From the NCBI GenBank assembly GCA_021018815.1, contig JAITYX010000079.1:2542001-2606000 (forward strand): DNA of 64,000 nt. The letters run 5' to 3'. The translations under genes and the position numbers were made by a program. Of this stretch, positions 47,920-59,384 are shown one piece after another (the first letter of the stretch is position 1; every line of letters begins with the position of its first letter). The notes beneath the pieces are model-generated. The model saw only the letters and a list, made by a program, of their open reading frames with translations, made no database searches and was not told where the DNA came from. This stretch comes from Talinum fruticosum (lineage: Eukaryota > Streptophyta > Magnoliopsida > Caryophyllales > Talinaceae).

Positions 47920-48265
47920 CTCCTTCCTCTACGCTGATTTTCTAGTACACACTTTCTACGCGTTGGCTGAGTACGTGTTTAGTACGCGTCATACAATTTT
48001 TTACCCGGTGTGGAGAAAGTGATAATCATAAAATGCTTTCAACGCGTAAAAGCCGTGTATAACCCGCAGAGAACAGCTGTCAACAGCTGGGCCTTAACCG
48101 TGACAGCTGGCCCAACCGTTTTAAACTTCTATAAATAAGCCCTCGCCCCTTTCACTTTTTCCCACCACTATTTGCGTTGTCCAAGTTCTGTATTCGTTGG
48201 CGTTCGTTCTCTCTCCTGATTTCAAAGACATGTTGGTGGGAATCTGATCGGCTGATCTTCGGTAA
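47920..48265 (+). promoter_or_regulatory. Unit R3 promoter and first exon
   Basis: Upstream cluster: CTACGCGTTGG (47957), GTACGTG, AGTACGCGTC (47980) and AACGCGTAAAAG (48040). Three CAGCTG sites at 48077, 48087 and 48104, with the block GGGCCTTAACCGTGACAGC between the last two. TATA box CTATAAATAA (48129-48138) followed by GCCC. First exon ends GATCGGCTGATCTTCG (48261) before GTAAATG. Intron 1 carries GTTAGGGTTTTG. About 85-90% like R4 by eye over 400 bp, and the same motif order as L2 on the other strand. The leader contains only short frames; an ATG at 48231 opens a small one. Confidence 0.75.
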
Positions 48266-49410
48266 ATGTTACTTCCGATTTGCCGGACTTTTGCTTTTGG
48301 GGATTGGCACATTTTAGTTCGTGTTAGGGTTTTGACTCTATGATGGACTAGAATTTCGCTTTTAAAGGGGAGATTTGAGTTTTTTTCCCTACCCTTGTTA
48401 GCCTTAGGCGAATCTGAGTTGAATTTTGATGTTGGACTCTGTGATGCCTTATGAGAATTTAAGGATTTGTTTTATGCCAAGGTAACACTGAACGAATATA
48501 GGTAATATGGACCTAGAACTCAGTCTTATTGTACTTCATTTCGGTTTTTATTTTAGTAGAAATGGCTAATAATATTTTTGGGAGTTGTTCTCGGTCACTG
48601 AACCTGGTTATATTCTTGTTGTCATTAATCTGTATGTAGATGATTGCAAGCCTAATATCGGTGCAGGTAGTGAACTTCCTCTTTCAACTTTTGTTTGATT
48701 TGCTTCTCCAAATTGAATATCGTTGTGTAAATCAACTTCTCAGGATAATGTAGCATCGCCTTGGCGCCTTCCCATTGTTTGGCAGAGCCCATTGACCCTG
48801 AGGTTGATTTTTACGTTGAGGATTCATACCTGTTGGTGGGGCGAAGCATTCCTTTATATGTGATGATGATTAGTTGCTTTCAGATGGTGGACTCATATTT
48901 GGTAATTTGATTAGTTGCTTTCTCATATTTTTCTAATTTTGCTTTGCTTTTGTCTCTGCTGTGTTGCTTAGAAATCTCTATCTAAGATATGTCATTCAAG
49001 TGATTTTATTCTCAGGTGTCAATTACAGTTTTTCTCTTCTAGTATTTGGACTTAGTTGAGTTCGAATTAGTGGCTTTATGCAGGTGTAATAAAGATTTGG
49101 CAATGCCAGTCACTTGTTTTGCAGGTGCCAGAAACTCAATTTCCTCTTTCAGGTCAGGTGCTTTATTTTCCTCTTTCCTTTTTTGGGCATTTTCGACACA
49201 GTGAATGTAGGTTAAGCATTTTTCTGGTGGCAATGATGTTGGTACAGTACAAACACGAATTGCTGGGTACTAAGGCCGGTGTCAAGAGGACATGTTCCAC
49301 TCCCATCGAAGCATGCACACCCCCACCCTCCCTTCTCAAAACAGCACCACAAGAAGAGATATTCTCCCATTGAAGCATGTTGTTGACTTCACAGTGAAAA
49401 AGAAAGGTTG
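48266..49410. other. R3 intron 1 and possible small exons
   Basis: 48750-48870 has one open stretch reading LAEPIDPEVDFYVEDSYLL, which looks coding in composition but has no recognised family. 49119-49423 is open on both strands, so the frames there are weak evidence. Confidence 0.35.
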
Positions 49411-49970
49411 GGAAGAGAAGCACTCAGACTGCCAAGAAAAAGATATGTGAGTGTTGGGAAAGGGGGATTGTATTCATGGTAAGAAATGGAAGTACCTACA
49501 TTCTTGGAGTTGTGGAAATGGATTATTTATGTTATTCAAATATATCTGTTAGGGAAGAGAAGCACTCAGACTGCCAAGAAAAATATATGTGAGTGTTGGG
49601 AAAGGGGGATTGTATTCATGGTAAGAAATGGAAGTACCTACATTCTTGGAGTTGTGGAAATGGATTATTTATGTTATTTCAAATATATCTGTTAGGGAAG
49701 AGAAGCACTCAGACTGCCAAGAAAAATATATGTGAGTGTTGGGAAAGGGGGATTGTATTCATGGTAAGAAATGGAAGTACCTACATTCTTGGAGTTGTGG
49801 AAATGGATTATTTATGTTATTTCAAATATATCTGTTAGGGAAGAGAAGCACTCAGACTGCCTAGAGAAAGATATGTGAGTGTTGGGAAAGGGGGATTGTA
49901 TTCATGGTGAGAAATGGAAGTATCTACATTCTTGGAGTTGTGGAAATGGATTATTTATGTTATTTCAAAT
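49411..49970. repeat. 143-bp tandem array, 3.9 copies
   Basis: Units start GGGAAGAGAAGCACTCAGAC at 49411, 49552, 49695 and 49838 (spacing 141, 143 and 143). The last unit stops before ATATCTGTTAG. Copies are nearly identical, so the array is young. Because 143 is not a multiple of 3, a frame cannot continue the same peptide through the array: each unit gives the same short peptide and a stop. Single diverged relatives lie at 45885-45965 and 50467-50570. Confidence 0.95.
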
Positions 49971-51190
49971 TGAGGGCATAAAACGGTACCCAAACATAAA
50001 GCTTTGACTCTTGTTCTGCCTTGCCCTTATATGCTTTCTTAATTTGTTTGTAAGATGGGATTGTATGTTCTTCGAACTTCCACCGGTGAATACCAAGGTA
50101 GGAATTATCAACCCTTTAGATTATGCTTGACATCGTTAATGGGTTGTTGGATGACATCTCCTTGTGTCTTCCTTTCCATTCAGGTTCAAGCTGTAACTGA
50201 AGGAGAGAGCAGATGTGGCAGTTCATTACACAAACGAGGGAGATGCAGGTCATTTCACCAAGGTTTTTTTTCCATTATTGTACTTCTTGACCTTTATTCA
50301 TTCCCTGATGTGAATGATCCCTTTACAGTTCAAATATGTCTTGATATTGACTCTAGGAGCCAATCACTCACAAAATCAGCATATAAGCCAATCCATCCAG
50401 ACTGCAATAGAAGGATATATACAGTCAGAGAGTAAAACGAGGTTGTACTTGTAGCTGCTTCTTGGGCAATGAAAGCACTGACCAAAACAAGATATATGAG
50501 ATACTTCGTGACATCAAATCCCGTTCATTGTGAGAAATGCCAGCACCTTTATTCTTAGAACAATCGGAATGACTCGTCAACACTTGCTTAGCTTCAGGGG
50601 CAGAAAAGGTGTCATATTAAAGGTTGTTATTGATTCTCCCTCGTCCCTACGTGCCGTGGTTTTTTTTGTTGCTTGTCTATTGAATATGGTGATCATTTGA
50701 TTATATTCCATACTGTCAGGATCTAACAATCTTATCAGGGGACTGTTCTGGTTTGGAGCTGTCATGCTTCTGGGTGGGTATACTATCAATCCTTATGTCA
50801 TGCTTCAAATTTGTTTAGAACTTAAGCCATATTGTAGATGCTGAGCTTACTCTTGGCATTCATATTTCAGGCTTCCTCTTGGCATTCATATTTCAGGCAA
50901 GGGAAACTTCAAGCTAATGCCGAGCTTACTCTTAGCATTCCAGGTTGGCAAGTTCAAGTCATATCTATAGGTAGTGCACACACTTTCCCAAGTTCATGCA
51001 AACTGTTCTACTTTTGCTTATAGTTTTGTTTTGTATTCTGAAACTTGCTCATTTGAGGTCACTGCATCACTGAGAAGTTATCCCGGTACTGGAGTTTCTT
51101 AGGACAGGATAACGGAGTAAGAGTGTGGAACCTGGAAAATGTGATGTGCATCAACATGCTAAATAAAGACCTTAAAGGTATGCCTTCGCT
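49971..51190. other. R3 body
   Basis: Includes a small duplication at 50850-50900 (CTCTTGGCATTCATATTTCAGG twice, with GAGCTTACTCTT also at 50922). No recognised product; the frame 50055-50435 lacks a domain I know. Confidence 0.4.
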
Positions 51191-51194
51191 CCCC

Positions 51195-51512
51195 TGTTCC
51201 TTAATCTGGTTAGCAGTGGCTAGGGTGCTGAACAGGTGCACCCAATAAAATGCTTCCTGATCTCCGTTGGATCTCATTTAGCTAGGTACACATAGATGAT
51301 TTCTCACCTTCATTTTAGGTAGGCAGTCACCTACTCATGCCTTAAGCACAGATACTTTGACATACCTTTAGATTCTTTAGCCATTGTGAGCGCTCCATGA
51401 ACCTTAATGAAGCTTTGCAATGGGAAATTGTGGCTTTATATGTTTAAAATTTGTATCCTATAACACAAGACTCCGTATCTAGGGACTCTCTCATGATGTT
51501 TTAATAATTATG
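51195..51512 (+). repeat. Block duplicated at 59385-59725
   Basis: CCTTAATCTGGTT, TTTTAGGTAGGCAGTCACCT, ACTCATGCCTTAAGCACA and GCAATGGGAAATTGTGGCTT occur in the same order in both copies, 8.2 kb apart on the same strand. Confidence 0.85.
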
Positions 51513-51674
51513 AGTGTAAGATCTACTCACCTTGCTTCTGATTTGGCAATTTGGTGCAGAGGTGAAGAACCCAATCCAGCTTCATTAGTGCAGTTCTATG
51601 CAGCGTGCAAGTTGTTAATGTTCTGGTATGATGAGCATCTCTCTCCACCTCTCTTTCTCCCCCTTATCACCCCC

Positions 51675-51690
51675 TTCTCTCTCTCTCTCG

Positions 51691-51752
<62 letters not shown>
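51675..51752. repeat. Compound (CT)n-(CA)n microsatellite
   Basis: CT tract with two G interruptions (51675-51737), followed by CA (51738-51752). A smaller CA/CT pair lies at 51884-51915. Frames on both strands here are artefacts. Confidence 0.95.
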
Positions 51753-51959
51753 TGAGCGCACGCACACACACCTCTGTTTATTTTTTCTTTTTCTTAACAA
51801 CTCTGTTTTTTTCCTTTTTCTTTCAAGTTGTCGTGGATTTCAAGTTGCTAATGCTGGTTTCAGACTCTCATCTTAGAGCATTATACACACACACACACAA
51901 TCTCTGTCTCTCTCTCTTGCCCCTCCTCTCAGTACCAATTGGTTGTATTTGGTGACAAT

Positions 51960-52200
51960 AATAAGGTATGTACTGCCTCATGTGGATTATAAACCAAAGG
52001 ATTCCCTACCATTGCCTAGTGTTGGTGTTCTCTCTTCTCGTGAGACTGCATTATTTCCTTGAATGGTCCGAATTGTCTCTGTTTGCAATTGAACTCTGAG
52101 CTTTACTTTTTTTTTTTTTTGGGTTCGGGTTGGTGGAGAATTCAGCATTTCCCAGTGAGATGTTTGATAGCATGATATCTTTAATTAAAACAGCAAGGTT
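51960..52200 (+). repeat. R3 copy of block shared with R4 (63410-63620)
   Basis: CCATTGCCTAGTGTTGGTGT, then TCTCTCTT, then CGTGA, and GGTTCGGGTTGGTGGAG...GAGATG...GCATGATATCTT.AATTAAAAC are in the same order in both. Confidence 0.75.
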
Positions 52201-52477
52201 GAATTGACAAGGTGGTGGTTGCAGAGAAGAAGTTCAGAGGCCATGACCTGCTTTGTTGCACAAACATACCTTGTCATCATCAGATGGTCACTTCCTCCCC
52301 CCCGCAAAAAAAAGTTGCCTTGTACTTTGCCCTGTTTGAGTCGATTTATTTCTCTTTTCCGTTTTCCCCTTGTTTAGTTATTGCATTTCTCAAATAGGAT
52401 GCTAAGCAACGGTTCAACTCCATAGCTGGCCTTATCTCTGACTTGCATTGTGAAAAATTAAATTGAAATCGATGAAG

Positions 52478-52700
52478 CTGCAGCAGTGGTACTGTGCCTG
52501 TGCCGGTGCCAGGTGCCAGGCACAAAGCAAAGCATTTTCTTTCTCCTCAGTTGGTATAGCAGTGGTACAGCGCTGGAACAGTGCCAGTGCTTATGCTCTC
52601 CTCAGTTGTCTCCTCTAGTCATATCTAATTTTCTCTCTCCTCAGTTGCTGCATCGGTGGTATAGTGCTGGTACAGTGCCAATGCCGGTGCTTATTATGTT
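52478..52700 (+). repeat. GTGCCGGTGCC-type degenerate minisatellite
   Basis: Three degenerate copies of about 80 bp contain (A/G)GTGGTA(C/T)AG.GCTGG.ACAGTGCCA and end in GTGCTTAT or a CTCCTCAGTTG phrase. GC-rich compared with its surroundings. Confidence 0.7.
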
Positions 52701-52984
52701 GAGCTCGTACTATACTAGCGCAATTATGGAGCATTCCATAACCTTGTCAGCTTTATTTCGCTCTTTCCCCCTTTGTTTCCTTGGATATATTATTCCTGAG
52801 TGAGTTTATAGTAGTATTTAAATTAAGTGCTCTTTTTCCCATATCCTTATTGGACTAGAGTTCTGCTTTTGCTTTGAAAGTGGGAGTTAGCCAGTAAAGT
52901 TAGGAAGAAGTTTATGCTATATTGGTCAACGTGTGTGATAGGTTTTGTTTCCCATTCCTCATGCCTATGTATTCATGTTTGTCT

Positions 52985-53100
52985 TTTGTAAAAAAAAAAA
53001 AGGTTAAATTTGATTTTTTAAAAAGAAAATTCAATTGAAGTGTTAAGGTTTGAGGTTTGCTACAGAACAACAGCCTGTCATTTATATGTAATTTCATTTA
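52985..53100 (+). repeat. R3 copy of block at 63870-63975
   Basis: AAGTGTTAAGGTTTGAGGTT, then TGCTAC, and TCATTTATATGTAAT are shared with the end of the window. Confidence 0.75.
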
Positions 53101-53815
53101 TTAAATATATATTTTCCATAAAAGAAAATTAAATATTAGAAGATTAAGAAGGAGCCGAAGTGACATTGGACAGAACAACAGTCTCTCTCTCTTTTTCTCC
53201 TTCGTGTAATTTCATTTTACTTTATGATCATTTCTATTCTATTTTTATGATTCTGTTCAATTGTCATTGGCTTCTCATTCATTTTCTTGTTCTGTGGTTT
53301 AACGGATTGGATTGAGATATTCAGAAAGAGATGTGAAAAAAGCCGCCAAAGGATATTTTAACACAAGGAATTAATTGCTGTTCGAGAAGGTGGTTCTTTT
53401 TCTCCGCTATTATTTTAGTCTTTGTTTCTCTTTGTATGTCAAATTTCTGGAGGAGACCCATGATGTTTGCGCGAAGGATTTTCTGTGATTAGTCTTTTTA
53501 GATAATCAGAAAGAGAGACAGAGAGAGTGGGGGGGTAAAAGGGTTTTCTGTGTTTTGGAAGGGATTTGTTTGTTGATTTTCTCCTTGGTTGACATCATTT
53601 CATATTTATGCTGGTGACAGAGTTGGTAGCAGATGCGCTGCCCCTTGTTGGTGTTAAGAAAATGCTGAAGCTAGCCAGGAAATGGATGGAGAGCTCGGTA
53701 AGCATACAGAAGATGCACGATGTTGTCTCACTTTCAATTCTGCAAGTTTGTGAGGTTATCTTCTTGTCTCGTCTATTAGCTAACATTATATACAAGCTAT
53801 CCATAGTAACTATTG
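53101..53815. other. R3 body; one coding-like block
   Basis: 53608-53697 reads LVTELVADALPLVGVKKMLK then LARKWMESS before a GTAAGC donor (53699). This is a plausible exon with an amphipathic helix. Family not recognised. Confidence 0.4.
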
Positions 53816-54335
53816 AAGGCAACTTTCTTCCATGCTGGTTTGGGCTGCATAGCTAAAAAGCCTGTATATCAGAAAAGTAAGTCGCTCTGTTGCTACGCTT
53901 AACAGTGTTTCTATACTGGACAGAGTCGGATTGGGAGATTTGTTTGTTGAAGGCCGTGATGATTTCTTCTGTACTTCTAGCAATGGTCTTTCAATGGTCT
54001 CTAATGCTGTGGATTGGCAAGAATGAGACACAGTTTGGTGTTAACAGCTGTCCTTCATTGTAAAACTCCCAAATGCCTTCCAATGGTTTTTTTTTTTTTT
54101 TTCTTAGTCATTTCCTTCCCGGTTTTGGTGTTATCCTCCTGACTTATTGTCTTGAATCTTAGGTAATTGCTCCAAGCACGAAGATTATCTAGAGGGAAAT
54201 CCAGGTAATACCTGTTGGAGGTGGCTATTGTAAACAACAGTTGTACTTTTTAAGGTATGGCTTCTAATCTCACTGTGTGAAAGTATATTTTTAGTGGTGT
54301 TTCATAGGGTTCATTTAATTGTTGCAGTCAGCTCC
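53816..54335 (+). repeat. R3 copy of block shared with R4 (62690-63220)
   Basis: ACTGGACAGAGTCGGATTG, CTTAGGTAATTGCTCCAAGC, ACGAAGATTATCTA and GGTAATACCTGTTGGAGGTG are in the same order in both. R4 has an extra ATCTAAAGGGAAAT repeat near 63112. Confidence 0.8.
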
Positions 54336-54339
54336 ATTT

Positions 54340-55640
54340 TGCAGTGTTTCATAGGATAATGCCCGTTGTCTTTACTTTGTTCCCCTCTTAATTTCATATC
54401 AATGAAAAATTAATTGAAATTATAGAAAACAACTACCAGTTAGGGAGGATTTCTTAAATCAATGGTGTTTATAAGAATTCTAGCAAAGACTATATGTTTG
54501 TTACAATGGTAGCTATTTTTTAATTCAGCCCATTAAATATTCTTCTGGTAAGGGCTCTGATTTTCAGCGATGATTATGGACTCTTTTTCATGGAGTTTGT
54601 GTACTTTTCATAAATTTTGACACTAAAAAGTTTCAAATTTTCAACTTTCATCTTTGGTTCATAATTGTTCTTAAAGAATGGTTTGGAGGGTTTGCAGAGC
54701 TATGGGATTTGTTTTGGTTTCTGAATTTGTTGTGATTAGTTGCCATCCTTATTTCCTCCCTGCACCCCCTTAAAACCTAGTCCTTTGAATATGTTGAGTT
54801 CTGTAAGTGAACTAACTTTCTTAAATATAACGAAGGCAGTTGGAGCAGGGACATGAAGAGTTGATGCAGTCAGTAAGGTTCAGTTTCTGTTCTCTTCCTT
54901 TTCCCTGTTTGGTTGTTTGACTTACTTCCATGATTTGTCAATTTACATGGCTTTCATGTGTATAGTGGGGGTGGATAGTTGTATTCTCTCATAGCAAATG
55001 AAATAGCTTAAAGTTCCCAACAGAAATAATAATTGGAGAATTGTGATGAATGGACTGATATTTATCTGAGAACTTAGGACACTGAGGTTATGGCCAATAG
55101 ATCGATAGTAATGCTTGACATACTGTATTATATTATTCTGTTGGATCTTTTTCTTGTTTTCTTGCCCTTTTTAGGTGAAAAATTATGATTGACTACTTTT
55201 TTGCTAGCTCTTGAGCTTGAGAGTTTCATCCTTTCCTCAGCATGTTCTAAATGTCTTTTTTGCTATCCTGATTTATGTCTACATAGTTCGACACTTGCAT
55301 GTATGTTTGACCTTTGCCATGTATTGGTAGGCCCGATGGAGTGAAGGGGGAGGATGTGTATTGTCCCTTACATGTATGTGATGTCATATAGGGCACTCTT
55401 ACCTTTGCTTACAAAGTTCGTATTGACGGTGGGTTCAATCACCATTTTTGAATAAAAAAATAGGTGATGTTTAATTTATTCAATCACCATTTTTAAATAA
55501 GAAAAATAGGTGATGTTTAATTTATTCAATCACCATTTTTAAATAAAAAAATAGGTGATGTTTAATTTAGTCAAAATATAGTTGGTCAAAATGTTGGAAC
55601 TAAGATGTTAGAGATAACTTTTAGCTTTGCTTTTCTGTTG
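54340..55640 (+). repeat. R3 copy of R2 block 42540-43630
   Basis: Collinear: TTTCATAGGAT, ATTCTAGCAAAGACTAT, TTAAATATTCTTCTGGTAAG, GATTATGGACTCTTTTT, GTTGGAGCAGGGACATGAAG, CTAGCTCTTGAGCTTGAGAG, GGCCCGATGGAGTGAAGGG and AGTTGGTCAAAATGTTGGAA. Confidence 0.88.
55436..55575. repeat. 47-bp tandem array, 3 copies, each with a hairpin
   Basis: The unit contains CAATCACCATTTTT and then AAATAGGTGATGTTTAATTTA. CACCATTTTT can pair loosely with AAAAATAGGTG. Absent from the R2 copy of the surrounding block, so it arose after the R2/R3 duplication. Confidence 0.9.
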
Positions 55641-56310
55641 AAGCATGAAACGTAGGTCTTAGTTGACTAATATTTGACTTATTTAAATAATATTGTGTAA
55701 CATATTAATATAATATATTGGCATTATTCCTTTTTGCTAGAAAAAAAGTTGTGACATGAAATGAACCCATGTTTTAATTGGATAGATTATTGCTTTTCCG
55801 GTAATAATTGTTCTTCAAATGGACCCATGCTTTCTTCAAATGAACCCATGTTTTAATTGGATATAAGGATCATTGGGTATCCACAAATCCGACTCTTCAT
55901 CTCTGGTTCGTAATTTGCTGTCATTCATTATTGGCATCCTTTAACCTTTGAAATTATATTTAAGTTTCCAATTGGGAATAAAGAATTATGATTATTGATT
56001 GTTAACAGTTCGAGTAAAGCTACAAGACTGAGATTGATATTTCCAATGAAACTCTGTATCTATCTCTTTGGCCTTTTCAAATAAGTTGAAATATGATTTT
56101 CATGTGGCTGCAGGGAAGAGTAATGATATCGATTGTCTCATCGAAAAATACGTGATGTGACATGAGATGCTTTCAGCTTTGTAATGCTTTATAAAGTGAG
56201 ATTTAATTCAGTTTATAATAAAGTTTCATTATAGCATTGTTATATGTTTATTGACTGATATCTTTAATATAATTAGAAGGGTAAAATCTTCTATCTAAAA
56301 CTGGAGTAAT
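55641..56310. other. R3 distal body
   Basis: GAACCCATG.TTT(A/C)TTC-like phrases repeat loosely at 55764-55860. No gene recognised. Confidence 0.4.
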
Positions 56311-56315
56311 ATCTC

Positions 56316-56411
56316 TGTTCAAAGTGCCCAACTCATAATTGACGAATTCGTAGGTTCAATTCCTACTGAATGCACAACAATGGGATCATCCAATAAGTCT
56401 ATTGGAATAAG
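56316..56411 (+). pseudogene. trnI-CAU: Plastid DNA fragment: trnI-CAU, 5' truncated, with 3' spacer
   Basis: AAAGTGCCCAACTCATAATT, then GACGAATTCGTAGG, TTCAATTCCTACTG and AATGCAC match plastid tRNA-Ile(CAU) from the D-arm end to the 3' end. The following ACAATGGGATC, then ATCCAATAAGTCTATTGGAA matches the plastid spacer toward rpl23. The acceptor 5' strand and most of the D-arm are lost, so no cloverleaf can form. Confidence 0.85.
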
Positions 56412-56424
56412 GTGCTCCAAAATG

Positions 56425-56705
56425 TATATATTTGACACTATTCCTCGTCCCTAAGATAAAAATAAAATTCTAATTTTTTGGTTACATATTTGACATTATC
56501 CCTCATCCTTAGGATAAAAATAAAAATTTTATTTTTATGCAAACAGGTAAAATTAAGTCTAATTTTATGCATATAGATTAATATATTTGACATTATCCTT
56601 CATTTCTAGAATAAAAACGAAAATTCTAATTTTATACTTATATATCAATATATTTGACATTATTCCTCATCCCTATGATAAAAACAAAAATTTTATTTTA
56701 TTCTG
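56425..56705. repeat. Degenerate AT-rich tandem repeat, 4 copies of 55-95 bp
   Basis: Each copy contains ATATTTGACATTAT(T/C)C and then TCAT..CTA.GATAAAAA.AAAA. Starts directly after the plastid fragment. Confidence 0.75.
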
Positions 56706-57115
56706 AGAGGTAAAGTTATTATGTGATTTACTATGCTGGTACTTGGATAAAGGAGGACGGTTATAAAGGAAAGGACAGAGCTTAACTGCCACGGGGTTTA
56801 TTTGCACATAGGTTATACTTAGATAAATATTATTCGCAAAGAGCTTCTTGGTAAGGATATTTGTTTGGGTTTTATGCTCGTTTCAAACTCTGGCAAAAGG
56901 ATGACAGGAGTCTACCATATTTTTAAATGCTTGCTTAATCAATTTGTTATTCAATCTTCTACATGTCCGAGGCAGAAGTTGCTGAGTTCCATTGGTGAAA
57001 AGGTAAGCATTTCCAATTGTTCTATTTGATCTGTTTACATTAATTCGTAATCTATCTCTTTCCTGTATTTTTCTGGCTTGTCGCTTTATGTTTTGTTCCC
57101 AGTCCATTTCTCCAA
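56706..57115. other. Spacer, nothing recognised
   Basis: The 99-codon minus-strand frame ending near 57182 is the antisense of the tRNA remnant plus spacer. Confidence 0.5.
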
Positions 57116-57184
57116 TACGGGGTAGAGCAGCTTGGTAGGTTGCAAGGCACCTTGAGGTTACAGGTTCAAATCCTGTCTCCACAA
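57116..57184 (+). pseudogene. trnfM-CAU: Plastid trnfM-CAU remnant lacking the anticodon
   Basis: CGGGGTAGAGCAGCTTGGTA, GGTTGCAAGGC, ACCTTGAGGTTACAGG and TTCAAATCCTGTCTCC match plastid initiator tRNA. Between CAAGGC and ACCTTG the usual TCATA (anticodon CAU and neighbours) is missing, leaving an anticodon stem without a proper loop. D- and T-arms are recognisable. Nonfunctional. Confidence 0.85.
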
Positions 57185-59284
57185 TATGATTTTGAGTTTG
57201 TTGTTTACAATCACCTAGTTTAGGTCATGATTTGAGGTATAAAAGTAATATTTTTGATGCATTTTTATTCTCCGAGATATTTGAGATTTTATACTAATGA
57301 TTTGGTTCATGGTGATTTTATCTTGATGAGAATTCGCTTGCTACATTTGTTGTTTCATGAAGTGATTTGGTGAAGCTTGGGCTTTTATACATTTCAACCA
57401 TTTGTTCTAGCACATTGCATCTTATCAAATTTTGTGAAGTTAGTATATATTATTTCTTTCCAAGTATCACGTTTAATACTTCTTCATTCAGTATGTGGGG
57501 CCTACTTTTAGAGTCACAAGTCCCGATTCCCAAAGAAGTTGGAGAAAGAGCATATTAATGTTTCGCTGGGAAGCAGCATATTGCTATGAAGATGGTACAT
57601 TTTGTCTGGGCTTTGAAATGTTTTTTCTTTTCTTACTTGCCATCATCTTGTTAGGTGTCAATATCACACCAGTTCAGACAAAATTGATATTTAATGAAAT
57701 GAGTTATTCAGTTTTGTTACATTTGGCATTTGTTGATGGATTAGCTCAGTTTGATTGAATTGATGTGTAAATCATGAGTTGTGAGATGGTGGTTGATGAA
57801 ATGTCCTTTGGTGCATTTGGTTTTGTTTCTGAAACCTGAACTTAATAATTATTCGAGCTTTTTTAAAATCAGAAATAGAAGCTGAATGATTATTAATGGT
57901 TAGATTTTTAATTTTTTCAGATATCTGTTTGTGTGTTTTTATCCCTGTTATATCCTGAAGTTGGTTTGACTGAGGTGCCTTTTTCAACTCGTACATTTAT
58001 GAAAGACAGTGGTGTGTGTCTTACCTTTTCAGCTTTTTCTTCCATTCATTGATTTTGGTAGCTTATTTTCTTTGGCTTGTCCACTCAGCTTGCTTTATTT
58101 TTTATTGTGGATGCCTTTTTATTTTAGGTTCTGCTTTTTAATTGGGTTGACCGGTTTCCAGTTAGGCCTTTGGTTGAGCTTTTTCTCCCTATGTTTGCCT
58201 TTAACCTGCATGCCGTTGTTTTAGTTGACTCTTGTTTAGGCATGCTAGTGTTTGGTGTATGGTAGTTTGTTTCTAAACTTTGAATTTAAATACTGTTCCT
58301 AGATTCACACTTATTCTATGACTGGTCTGAATAGTTTAATTGCATGCTTTAGCATTATAGATCTTCTCTCCCCAAGTCTGGAAAGAGGGTACCAGCCCGT
58401 AGCAACTTCTTGTTTCAGTGTGGGTGCTTCACTTGTTCAGATACAATTTGTTGCGTCTCACAATTGTCTTCTAGTGATTATTTTATGCTGAGATGTATGA
58501 ATTTGGGTTTTAATGATTTTGTTTATGATAGGCTGCTAATTTCAATTGGCGGGAGAAAAGGGCTTCTATATTTCTGGTTCAAATATGTCCTTTGAGGTAA
58601 ATGCAGAATTTATTGCATGCTTTGCTTGTGATGACTTTGGTCAAATCTTGAATTTAATGGTTTCAGATGTCTACTTGCATTTTCTTTTGGTCAAATCCGA
58701 TATTGCTTATGATCTCTTTAATTACTTGACGTGCTCATGGCAACATCCCTTGGTTGCGTGGGTTTTGTTCCAATTCCCTTCCTATGTATCATTCAGGTTA
58801 TCGCATATCCTTGAAAGAAAATGCTTTGGTTAAGATCTATAATTTCTGCAATTTGAGCTGCTGAACTTTTCGATTAGGAATCTCGAGTTGAGGTATAGTT
58901 GGGAATTCGGTTTGGGTTCTCTGCGATGAATCCATCTTTTTGCCACTTTCTATTGGGATTCATCAGAGTATTCTTCATCAGTTGCAATTTTTCTTATATA
59001 GTTATGTAGAAAAATAATTGTATATATAAAGTATCTCATGTAGAAAAATCCCGAGTTAGTTAGTATTCTACTACATATCTAGGAAAATAAATTGATCTAA
59101 AAATTGAACGATGGCAGATTTTACAGTTAATCCTAAAAGCTTATCATAATCCATTTAGATATCATATATACTTCTCTCAGCATTCCTGTCCTTGTTGATG
59201 GAAATGTTTGCTTTTGAGTACTTGTGTAGTTAATTTCGTATTGGTTTGATGTCATTTTTAGTTTATTAATGTCAGTTGGTCCAT
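57185..59284. other. R3 distal body; no gene recognised
   Basis: T-rich intron-like DNA with several unsupported frames, including 57495-57758 and 58546-58833. No domain seen. Confidence 0.35.
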
Positions 59285-59384
59285 AGCTGATGACCTGAGA
59301 TGGTGACACAGATCTCCTTTCACAACAATTATAAATGATTGCTTCAATCTCCCTGGACGATCAGGTCATGGTCCGTGAGCGATT

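Noticed and set aside
49411..49970. CRISPR-like regular repeat
   Set aside because: It is a head-to-tail tandem array with no spacers, in a plant nuclear context.
51510..51876. Overlapping frames on both strands rich in Ser/Leu and Arg/Glu
   Set aside because: Produced by the CT/CA microsatellite.
56883..57182. 99-codon minus-strand open frame
   Set aside because: Its start is the antisense of the plastid trnfM remnant and the rest is spacer; a well-known kind of spurious frame.
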